Shown one piece after another: positions 1-4,233 of a stretch of DNA of 6,477 nt. Under the pieces are notes generated by a model. It ran no database searches. It had not been told where the DNA came from and saw only the letters and a list, made by a program, of their open reading frames with translations. Positions within the stretch are counted from its first letter, which is position 1. Every line of letters begins with the position of its first letter. Position numbers and translations under genes: made by a program. The DNA comes from Candidatus Wallbacteria bacterium (GTDB taxonomy: Bacteria > Muiribacteriota > JAQTZZ01): assembly GCA_028711905.1 (NCBI GenBank), contig JAQTRI010000214.1, positions 1 to 6,477 on the forward strand, given 5' to 3'.

Positions 1-111
1 GGAGGCCATGTCCAGCGCCAGCCCGGAAAGCATTAAAAACATCAGGAACAGCACCAGGCTTTTCCGGTCGAAGAAATAGGTCAGAAATGCGCGGAAATGG
101 CTCTTCTTCAC
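1..111 (-). CDS. ABC exporter-like membrane protein, N-terminal fragment (runs off left edge)
   Basis: Only the first 37 codons are visible, and they are open to the window edge. The segment has a basic start (VKKSHFRAFLTYFFDRKS) followed by a hydrophobic stretch at about residues 19-33 that ends in LALDMAS. This resembles the first transmembrane helix of type I ABC exporters, which often reads LLDLASP before the substrate cavity. The GTG at 109-111 lies one base after the TGA of the upstream maturase, which suggests translational coupling. An in-frame GTG at 130-132, overlapping the maturase, is an alternative start. The first helix starts so early that there is no room for an N-terminal C39 peptidase domain. 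Its likely role, inferred from position, is export of the modified peptides. It could be another kind of membrane protein, because no ATPase domain is in view. Confidence 0.55.
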   Translation of the reverse strand, partial: MKKSHFRAFLTYFFDRKSLVLFLMFLMLSGLALDMAS

Positions 112-112
112 T

Positions 113-1432
113 TCAGTTTTTTTGCTCCACACCGGCCTTTTTTTTCTCGTAATGGGCTTCCAGATATTGCCTGAGGAACTTTTTGTACTTGATGCAGGAG
201 TCGAAGCAGGTACCCTCGTATTTGTTTTTGAGACGGATATATGCGCAACCGCCTGCGCAGATGGGCAGGAAGAAGCATTTCTGGCACTTTTCATCGCTGA
301 AAGCGTCGGTGCCGACGAGATAACGGGCCAGAAGCTGCATGTTCCACTTGACGCCCTTGTAAACAGTGCCGACCGCCTTTTCTTTGTTGCCGACATCGTT
401 CCAGCACTTGTACAGTTCGCCCTCAGGTCCCACAACATAGCTGTTGAAGGTATTGGCCTGGCAGCTATATGGGTTTAGAGACGGATATAGGCTGACGGAA
501 TCCAAGCCGTGCTTCTGGCAGCATTCCAATTCGAACCTGGCCTCGTCTTCCTTGTTGAAGCAAGTGCTTTCTACTGATGCGCAGGCCCCATGGGTGTCGG
601 TCACGATCCCCGGGTATATGTGCATACGGTCATTGGGATGGAATCTTTCCCGCAGCAGCGACACGATCTGCGGGTAATATTCCTTCGTGCTGTTGTCCAC
701 ATTGACCCTGATACTGATACGCCCCTTCCAGGTCGACGACATCAGCGAATCAAGATTTTTCATGATGACACGGAAGCTGTCGTCGCGTTCCACATGCCTG
801 CGCCTCTGATTGTGGATCTCTTCAGGCCCATCGATTGTGACCTGGATGTGATTGATTTTCAGTTCGTCCAGCCTGCTGATCACGGTATCATCGAGCAGGT
901 ATCCATTGGTGACCATGCCTGCTGAGTAATCCGCATCCAGCTGCAGAAATCGCGCTGTCAGCCTGACAATGCGGTCGAAGGCCAGCAGTGGCTCGCCCCC
1001 GTACCAGGTGACTGAAACGCTTCTGGCCCGTGAATCTTTGACGAATTCGGCAAGCCTTTCCTCGGTTCCGTCCGTCATGTAGACCTGCGGTCTCTTTTCA
1101 TAGCAGTAGGGGCAGCAGAAATTGCAGTCAGTGGTCGGGGCGATGGTTAGACCAAGGTGGTTTCTGCCGGACCTTGCCGATGCAGTAAGCAGTTTCAGCT
1201 CCACCAGTTCGTCTTCGCTGTCTTCGATGAGGATCCTGCCTTCTTTGAGCATGGAAAGCATACGCTGGTCTTTTTCGGTTTCGAATCTGCAGGCATCGGG
1301 ATTTTCTCTGATCCTTACAAGCTTTTCATAAGACTCCCGGTCAAGTTCGGCAAAGGCGTTGGTCCTGCTGTTGTAAAGAAGCGGGCCGTGCTTTTCCGAC
1401 TCGAACATGAAATTGAATCTTGACCACTTCAT
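113..1432 (-). CDS. Radical SAM/SPASM peptide maturase (copy 1)
   Basis: This 439-residue cytoplasmic enzyme is predicted to crosslink the neighbouring cysteine-rich precursors. The radical SAM cluster motif is TDCNFCCPYC, with C103, C107 and C110 as CX3CX2C. WYGGEPLL at 143-150 is the GGEP-type SAM-binding motif. The C-terminal SPASM domain is complete: C324-x13-G-x4-C343, then C383-x2-C386-x5-C392-x3-C396, then C413. This predicts two auxiliary [4Fe-4S] clusters as in sactipeptide and ranthipeptide synthases. Residues 1-85 form an N-terminal region (YNSRTNAFAELD) common in this family and possibly involved in leader binding. The ATG has GGAGG four bases upstream. It lies downstream of precursor P1 and a stem-loop, and the ABC-like gene follows one base after its stop. 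A hand alignment with copy 2 gives about 61% identity (267/439) and no net gap. C409, C304 and C305 occur only in this copy. The family call is firm; the exact chemistry is inferred. Confidence 0.93.
   Translation of the reverse strand: MKWSRFNFMFESEKHGPLLYNSRTNAFAELDRESYEKLVRIRENPDACRFETEKDQRMLSMLKEGRILIEDSEDELVELKLLTASARSGRNHLGLTIAPTTDCNFCCPYCYEKRPQVYMTDGTEERLAEFVKDSRARSVSVTWYGGEPLLAFDRIVRLTARFLQLDADYSAGMVTNGYLLDDTVISRLDELKINHIQVTIDGPEEIHNQRRRHVERDDSFRVIMKNLDSLMSSTWKGRISIRVNVDNSTKEYYPQIVSLLRERFHPNDRMHIYPGIVTDTHGACASVESTCFNKEDEARFELECCQKHGLDSVSLYPSLNPYSCQANTFNSYVVGPEGELYKCWNDVGNKEKAVGTVYKGVKWNMQLLARYLVGTDAFSDEKCQKCFFLPICAGGCAYIRLKNKYEGTCFDSCIKYKKFLRQYLEAHYEKKKAGVEQKN
1398..1432 (-). repeat. 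35-base block identical to the 5' end of the other maturase gene
   Basis: The first 35 coding bases of the two maturase genes are identical (here and at 3957-3991), including the synonymous TCA serine and AGA arginine codons. The proteins are only about 61% identical overall. Recent gene conversion, or selection on the mRNA start, could explain it. Confidence 0.85.
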
Positions 1433-1483
1433 TTGTCCTCCACGCAGGTTATCTGTATTCTAACATGCTTTTCTTTTCTTCGA

Positions 1484-1513
1484 AAAAGGGGGAGTTTGAT
1501 CCCTCCCCCTTTT
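1484..1513 (-). terminator. Stem-loop between the precursor array and maturase 1: partial terminator or attenuator
   Basis: A perfect 11-bp stem, AAAAGGGGGAG (1484-1494) with CTCCCCCTTTT (1503-1513), encloses an 8-base loop. In the minus-strand transcript the hairpin is followed by a short U-run, giving the form of an intrinsic terminator. It lies 33 bases after the P1 stop and about 50 bases before the maturase 1 start, inside what looks like one operon. Incomplete termination here would give many precursor transcripts and fewer maturase and exporter transcripts, as is known for bacteriocin and RiPP operons. It could instead be a 3'-end stabiliser. The A-tract/U-tract symmetry would also allow termination of plus-strand transcription. 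Confidence 0.7.
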
Positions 1514-1545
1514 ATGCCGTTACATACTGCCGAGCACAGGCCCCG

Positions 1546-1683
1546 CTAACCGATAGCCACCGCGTTGCATGAGCAATGATTGCCGTCGCACTTGTTGCAG
1601 ATGCGGTACCAGCAGTTCCTGACGATCTGGCCGTTCGATTCATTGTTCACTTCACAGATTTCCGGTTTTTCGATCCACTTCAT
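1546..1683 (-). CDS. RiPP precursor P1, cysteine-rich, WIEKP leader (45 aa)
   Basis: This small ORF has its ATG five bases after a GGAGG (1689-1693). The peptide opens MKWIEKPEIC, has a polar linker (EVNNESNGQIV), and ends in a cysteine core with C24, C29, C32, C37 and C39 in the pattern C-x4-C-x2-C-x4-C-x-C. An extra C10 sits in the leader. Motifs in the core are CWYRIC and NHCSCN. It is predicted to be a substrate of the flanking radical SAM/SPASM enzymes, with the WIEKP leader as docking sequence and the cysteines as thioether donors. Codons 1-37 are almost identical in DNA to those of P3 (108 of 111 bases). It is last in the array, just before the stem-loop and maturase 1. There is no GG protease site. 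A metal-binding peptide is the main alternative. Confidence 0.88.
   Translation of the reverse strand: MKWIEKPEICEVNNESNGQIVRNCWYRICNKCDGNHCSCNAVAIG
1573..1683 (-). repeat. 111-base near-identical direct repeat, copy in P1
   Basis: Codons 1-37 of P1 match codons 1-37 of P3 (1931-2041) with three substitutions: codon 2 AAG/AAC, codon 29 TGC/TGT, codon 36 CAT/CAC. Similarity stops abruptly at codon 38. This indicates a recent duplication or gene conversion, with unrelated P2 between the copies. Confidence 0.92.
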
Positions 1684-1705
1684 TTTTGCCTCCTGATACT
1701 TGTTG

Positions 1706-1722
1706 TTGACCTGCAAGGTCAA
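1706..1722 (-). other. Short perfect hairpin between P2 and P1
   Basis: TTGACCT (1706-1712) and AGGTCAA (1716-1722) form a 7-bp stem with a 3-base loop, 12 bases upstream of the P1 Shine-Dalgarno site in the minus-strand transcript. On this strand it has no U-run after it, so it is not a terminator for the array. It may be an mRNA processing or stability element, or a dyad DNA site. On the plus strand it is followed by five Ts. Confidence 0.4.
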
Positions 1723-1750
1723 TTTTTACGAATCTCACCTTTTCCGAATT

Positions 1751-1885
1751 TCACCAGCCCAGTTTGACTGCATTGCACTTGCAATTGTTGCTGCTGCAGA
1801 GGTCATTGCACCTGGTGCACTTGACGGAGCAGTCTCCGGAGCCGTCTCCTGTTTCAAGGATTTCGGGTTTTTCGATCCATTTCAC
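1751..1885 (-). CDS. RiPP precursor P2, cysteine-rich, GTG start (44 aa)
   Basis: The start is GTG with AAGGAGG (1891-1897) five bases upstream. The encoded peptide opens (M)KWIEKPEIL, exactly in register with the other precursors, and this fixes the start. The middle is glycine/acidic rich (ETGDGSGD). Six cysteines follow at 19, 23, 26, 30, 35 and 37, in the pattern C-x3-C-x2-C-x3-C-x4-C-x-C. This is the most divergent spacing in the array, but the terminal C-x4-C-x-C and the CKCNAVKLG tail are conserved. The tail is very like that of P3. P2 alone uses GTG, so it may be made at a lower level. It lies 18 bases after the P3 stop. It is predicted to be modified by the cluster's radical SAM enzymes; the bond pattern is unknown. 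Confidence 0.86.
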   Translation of the reverse strand: MKWIEKPEILETGDGSGDCSVKCTRCNDLCSSNNCKCNAVKLGW

Positions 1886-1903
1886 GAGAGCCTCCTTGGC
1901 CCG

Positions 1904-2041
1904 TCACCCTAATTTAACGGTGTTGCACTTGCAGTGATTGCCGTCGCACTTGTTACAGATGCGGTACCAGCAGTTCCTGACGATCTGGCCGTTCGATTCA
2001 TTGTTCACTTCACAGATTTCCGGTTTTTCGATCCAGTTCAT
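1904..2041 (-). CDS. RiPP precursor P3, cysteine-rich, P1/P2 mosaic (45 aa)
   Basis: The ATG follows AGGAGG (2047-2052) by five bases. The peptide opens MNWIEKPEIC and matches P1 at every residue from 3 to 37, with the same core CWYRIC, NKC and C-x-C (C24, C29, C32, C37, C39, plus C10). After C37 the tail reads KCNTVKLG. Including C37, this matches P2's tail at 8 of 9 positions but P1's at only 5 of 9, so P3 looks like a recombinant of the two neighbours. It lies 16 bases after the P4 stop and 18 bases before the P2 start, in the same operon. Predicted role is as for P1: a leader-bearing substrate of the SPASM maturases. Core variation with a fixed leader is typical of RiPP families that diversify products under one enzyme set. 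Confidence 0.88.
   Translation of the reverse strand: MNWIEKPEICEVNNESNGQIVRNCWYRICNKCDGNHCKCNTVKLG
1931..2041 (-). repeat. 111-base near-identical direct repeat, copy in P3
   Basis: This is the partner of the copy at 1573-1683 (108/111 identical by direct comparison). The break in similarity falls just after the codon for C37, exactly where the tails switch type. Confidence 0.92.
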
Positions 2042-2057
2042 TGTTTCCTCCTGTCGG

Positions 2058-2183
2058 TCAGATTCTCAGCCCCCGGCATGAACAGTGGTTATCTTTGCAT
2101 TTGTGGCAGTAATCGATCGGGCACCACCTGTCTGCCGGCTCATTCAGTTCTTCAGCTGTCTGGGGTTTTTCGATCCAGTTCAT
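2058..2183 (-). CDS. RiPP precursor P4, cysteine-rich, WIEKP leader (41 aa)
   Basis: The ATG follows GGAGG (2191-2195) by seven bases. The peptide opens MNWIEKPQTA, has an acidic linker (EELNEPADRW), and carries the core CPIDYCHKC then NHCSC. Its cysteines are C21, C26, C29, C34 and C36, the same C-x4-C-x2-C-x4-C-x-C spacing as P1 and P3 despite little similarity elsewhere. The conserved spacing points to a conserved crosslink topology rather than simple paralogy. The tail RGLRI differs from the other peptides. It is the shortest of the array peptides. The next gene, P3, starts 16 bases after its stop. Confidence 0.87.
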   Translation of the reverse strand: MNWIEKPQTAEELNEPADRWCPIDYCHKCKDNHCSCRGLRI

Positions 2184-2204
2184 ACTGCGGCCTCCGGTGA
2201 TTGA

Positions 2205-2339
2205 TTATCCGCCCTTGTTGCAGCAGTCGTTGGTGTCGCATCCTCTACAGTTGCAGGTGTCAATCCAGCAGGAGGCATATCCGTCGGCAGGCCTCGGACT
2301 TTCGGGTTTCCTGGTTTCCGGTTTTTCAATCCACTTCAT
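2205..2339 (-). CDS. RiPP precursor P5, cysteine-rich, CC-type core (44 aa)
   Basis: The ATG has AGGAGG (2346-2351) six bases upstream, and this site overlaps the TAG stop of P6, so the two are probably coupled. The peptide opens MKWIEKPETR, has a proline/charged linker (KPESPRPADG), then a core with CWIDTCNC and NDCCN. Cysteines are C24, C29, C31, C34, C39 and C40. Compared with P1, P3 and P4 it gains a cysteine after C29 and lacks the residue between the last two cysteines. It forms a subfamily with P6. It ends in GG, but at the extreme C-terminus, so this is not a leader cleavage site. It is a predicted substrate of the SPASM maturases. Confidence 0.87.
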   Translation of the reverse strand: MKWIEKPETRKPESPRPADGYASCWIDTCNCRGCDTNDCCNKGG

Positions 2340-2349
2340 GATTTTCCTC

Positions 2350-2481
2350 CTAAGACTTGTTGCAGCAGTCATTGGTCTTGCAGCCGTCGCAGTTGCAAGT
2401 GTCGATCCAGCAGGTCACAACTGTGTCCGCCGCCGGGTTTCCCGGTGTTCTCTTCGTTTCCGGTTTTTCGATCCACTTCAT
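2350..2481 (-). CDS. RiPP precursor P6, cysteine-rich, CC-type core, first of the array (43 aa)
   Basis: The ATG has AAAGGAGG (2492-2499) ten bases upstream. The peptide opens MKWIEKPETK, has a linker with RTPGNPAADT, and then CWIDTCNC, DGC and NDCCNK. Its cysteines are at 24, 29, 31, 34, 39 and 40, exactly as in P5. The P5 and P6 cores differ at two positions between C24 and K42 (R32/D and D35/K), while their linkers have diverged. P6 is the first array gene, after a 190-base gap from maturase 2. It is predicted to be processed by the cluster's radical SAM enzymes. Confidence 0.87.
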   Translation of the reverse strand: MKWIEKPETKRTPGNPAADTVVTCWIDTCNCDGCKTNDCCNKS

Positions 2482-2671
2482 ACGCTACTTACCTCCTTTA
2501 CTTGTGGAATCTGATTTTACATTCTCCCCACATGTCTGATTATGGGTGAAAACCAGTGCCGGAAAAAGCAAAAGAGCGCAAAACTTCCGCAACAAGGCGG
2601 CAGTGAAGGTTTTTTACCGGGAAAAGGAGAAGCAATTGACTGGCTTGGGAGACGGGTTATGATTCGTCAAT
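2482..2671. other. 190-base gap between maturase 2 and the precursor array
   Basis: No further WIEKP-type peptide or other convincing ORF is present on either strand. On the minus strand there is a CATAAT box at 2539-2544 but no acceptable -35 element at normal spacing, so a separate promoter for the array is possible but not shown. A small CCGC/GCGG stem (2588-2601) is too weak to call a terminator. Confidence 0.5.
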
Positions 2672-2672
2672 T
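2634..2672. repeat. 7-bp inverted repeat next to the maturase 2 stop
   Basis: AATTGAC (2634-2640) and GTCAATT (2666-2672) are perfect inverted arms separated by 25 bases. The second arm touches the maturase 2 stop codon. The arms are AT-rich and the spacer is long, so chance is plausible. Confidence 0.3.
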
Positions 2673-3991
2673 CAGGGTCTTGATTGAGCTTCGGTCTTTT
2701 TCTTCTCAAAATGCGCCTCCAGATATTCCTGCAGGTGCTTTTTGAACTTGGTGCAGGTGTCAACATGGCCTTCGCCGTACTTGTTCTGGAGCCGGTAGTA
2801 ATTGCAGCCGCCGTAGCAGACCGGGAGGAAAAAGCATTTATTGCAGCGCTGATCGGAAAAGGGGTCGGTCCCTGCCAGGTATCTGGCCAGCAGCCTGCGG
2901 TTCCACTGGACCTGTGGATCAACGCTGCCGACGGCCTTTTCCTTCCTGCCGACATCGTTCCAGCACTTGTACAGTTCGCCCTCGGGCCCGACAACATAGG
3001 AGTTATAGCCATTGGCCGGGCAGATGTAGGGAACCCAGTGGGGATACAGGGAAACGCTGTTGATGCCGTGCTTGTGATATGCCTCCAGTTCGAACCGGGC
3101 TTCCTCGTCCTTGTTGAGGCAGGAGTTTTCCACAGAGGAGCAGGCCTCGCCCATGGCGGCAACGATCCCTGGGTAGATGGACATCCGCCTGTCGCTGTGG
3201 TAACGGTTTTCCAGGTAGTTATAGACTGTGACATAGGATTCCCGGTTTTCCTTGTCGACATTGACGCGGATGTTGAGCCTCCCTTTCCATTTGCTGGCCA
3301 GAAGCAGTTCCAGGTTACCGGTGATTTTCTGAAAACTGTCGTTGTTCGTGAGGTGTTTTCTGCGGAGGTTATGGATTTCTTCCAGACCATCGATCGTGAC
3401 CTGGATCGAGGCGATCTTCAGCTCCGAAAGCCTGGGGATGACTGAGGAGTCAAGCAGGTATCCGTTCGTCACAATGCCGGCCGAATACAAAAGTCCCAGC
3501 TTGACGATACGGCTGTTGATGCTGATGATCCGGTCAAGGGCCAGCAGAGGTTCGCCGCCGTACCATGTGAGCCAGAGTTTTTTCGGGCCGTGTTTTTCAA
3601 TAAAGCTGATCAGGTGGTTTTCCGTCTGGTCGGACATGAACTTTCTGGGCCTGTTTTCAAAACAATACGGGCAGCAGAAATTACAATCAGTGGTCGGGGC
3701 GATGGTCAGTGAGAGCCCGGAGGATGAGGCGCGCATGGCAATGGTTTCCATTTTCAGTTCAGCCAGTTCGTCTTCGTCCTCCTCGACCAGGATCTTGCCC
3801 TCCAGAAGCATGGCCAGCATGTTTTTTTCATCCTGACTCTCGAAGTCGAACGCATCAGGGTTTTTCTTGATCTGCTGCAGTTTCCGGAATGATTCGGCAT
3901 CCAGTTCGGCGAAGGCGTTGGTCAGGCTGTTATAGAGCAGCGGACCGTGCTTCCCGGACTCGAACATGAAATTGAATCTTGACCACTTCAT
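2672..3991 (-). CDS. Radical SAM/SPASM peptide maturase (copy 2)
   Basis: This 439-residue enzyme is a paralogue of the one at 113-1432, collinear along its full length. It has the radical SAM motif TDCNFCCPYC (C103, C107, C110), WYGGEPLL at 143-150, and a full SPASM set: C324-x13-G-x4-C343, C383-x2-C386-x5-C392-x3-C396, and C413. It shares with copy 1 an extra C106 within the cluster motif and the pair C284/C291 (ACSSVENSC). I chose the ATG at 3989-3991 over an in-frame TTG three bases upstream because it gives the same MKWSRFNFMFES start as copy 1. No Shine-Dalgarno site is visible. The start lies six bases after the P7 stop, so translation is probably coupled to P7. The predicted role is thioether or related crosslink formation on the precursors, with two auxiliary [4Fe-4S] clusters. 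Its division of labour with copy 1 is unknown. Confidence 0.93.
   Translation of the reverse strand: MKWSRFNFMFESGKHGPLLYNSLTNAFAELDAESFRKLQQIKKNPDAFDFESQDEKNMLAMLLEGKILVEEDEDELAELKMETIAMRASSSGLSLTIAPTTDCNFCCPYCFENRPRKFMSDQTENHLISFIEKHGPKKLWLTWYGGEPLLALDRIISINSRIVKLGLLYSAGIVTNGYLLDSSVIPRLSELKIASIQVTIDGLEEIHNLRRKHLTNNDSFQKITGNLELLLASKWKGRLNIRVNVDKENRESYVTVYNYLENRYHSDRRMSIYPGIVAAMGEACSSVENSCLNKDEEARFELEAYHKHGINSVSLYPHWVPYICPANGYNSYVVGPEGELYKCWNDVGRKEKAVGSVDPQVQWNRRLLARYLAGTDPFSDQRCNKCFFLPVCYGGCNYYRLQNKYGEGHVDTCTKFKKHLQEYLEAHFEKKKTEAQSRP
3957..3991 (-). repeat. 35-base block identical to the 5' end of maturase 1
   Basis: Partner of 1398-1432. A second identical block of 37 bases lies over the second SPASM cysteine (388-424 and 2947-2983). 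Elsewhere the two genes differ freely. Confidence 0.85.
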
Positions 3992-3997
3992 CAAGAA

Positions 3998-4126
3998 TCA
4001 GGGTTTGTGAGGGGTCGGACCCTTTTCACCGCAGTTCGGGAGCCTGTCAGGACAACCTGGAGGCCGGATTCCATTGACGATCAGGGAATCATGATCAGGA
4101 ACGACTGGTTTCTCAATCCACAGCAT
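3998..4126 (-). CDS. Divergent precursor-like peptide P7, two cysteines (42 aa)
   Basis: The ATG follows GGAGGG (4131-4136) by four bases. The peptide opens MLWIEKPVVP, so it keeps the shared leader, but the rest is unlike P1-P6. It has only two cysteines, C25 and C32, within GCPDRLPNCG, and is rich in proline (eight in 42). Its stop lies six bases before the maturase 2 ATG. It is the first gene of the minus-strand unit, directly under the best promoter in the window. It could be a separate substrate for maturase 2, a decayed precursor kept for translational coupling, or a regulatory leader peptide. The conserved WIEKP and the good Shine-Dalgarno site argue for real translation. Confidence 0.78.
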   Translation of the reverse strand: MLWIEKPVVPDHDSLIVNGIRPPGCPDRLPNCGEKGPTPHKP

Positions 4127-4143
4127 ACTGCCCTCCGATCAGA

Positions 4144-4169
4144 AATCATTATTTAAATTATAAGTGATT
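4144..4169. promoter_or_regulatory. Imperfect palindrome over the -10 box: possible operator
   Basis: Outer arms AATCA (4144-4148) and TGATT (4165-4169) are perfectly inverted, and 8 of 13 positions match across the whole dyad. It covers the -10 element of the minus-strand promoter in the divergent intergenic region, a typical place for a repressor site. The inner part is AT-rich, so chance symmetry is possible. Confidence 0.3.
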
Positions 4170-4184
4170 CCGGATAAAAATCAA
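4157..4184 (-). promoter_or_regulatory. Sigma-70-type promoter for the RiPP operon
   Basis: On the minus strand, TTGATT (4179-4184) is followed by a 16-base spacer and a perfect TATAAT (4157-4162). Transcription would start near 4150, about 25 bases before the P7 start. It is the strongest promoter match I see, and could drive P7, maturase 2 and possibly the whole operon. No equally good promoter for the divergent plus-strand gene is visible in the same gap. Confidence 0.6.
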
Positions 4185-4233
4185 TCTGTTTTGAAAGCTT
4201 GCCAAAGTCGCGGAAAAAAAATACCATGATCCA

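Noticed and set aside
1546..2481. Regularly repeated similar segments that could be taken for a CRISPR array
   Set aside because: The repeats are the leader-coding starts (ATG-A-A-x-TGG-ATC-GAA-AAA-CCG type) of separate small genes. Spacing varies (142-202 bases), and each unit has its own ribosome binding site and stop codon.
1546..2481. Metallothionein or zinc-ribbon reading of the cysteine-rich peptides
   Set aside because: Cysteine content alone would allow it, but the shared short leader and the position between two SPASM maturases favour RiPP precursors. It is kept only as an alternative.
1576..2539. Several plus-strand open frames across the precursor array
   Set aside because: They are complements of the precursor genes: they repeat because the precursors repeat, and lack ribosome binding sites. 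The minus-strand frames have strong ones and a conserved leader.
2539..2571. Promoter for the precursor array (CATAAT with TTGCTT)
   Set aside because: The spacer between the two boxes is 21 bases, too long for a normal sigma-70 promoter, so I did not list it as a promoter.
2614..3390. Long minus-strand open frame overlapping maturase 2
   Set aside because: It is in another frame of the same strand inside maturase 2 and has low-complexity Ser/Thr/Pro/Arg-rich translation with no motif. The maturase frame has full radical SAM and SPASM signatures.
2684..3445. Plus-strand open frame antisense to maturase 2
   Set aside because: It is the shadow of a conserved gene on the other strand; its hydrophobic valine-rich translation is what complementing the maturase codons gives. 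There is no supporting start site.
3992..3994. TTG as the start codon of maturase 2
   Set aside because: The ATG one codon later gives the same N-terminus as the paralogue, and neither codon has its own Shine-Dalgarno site.
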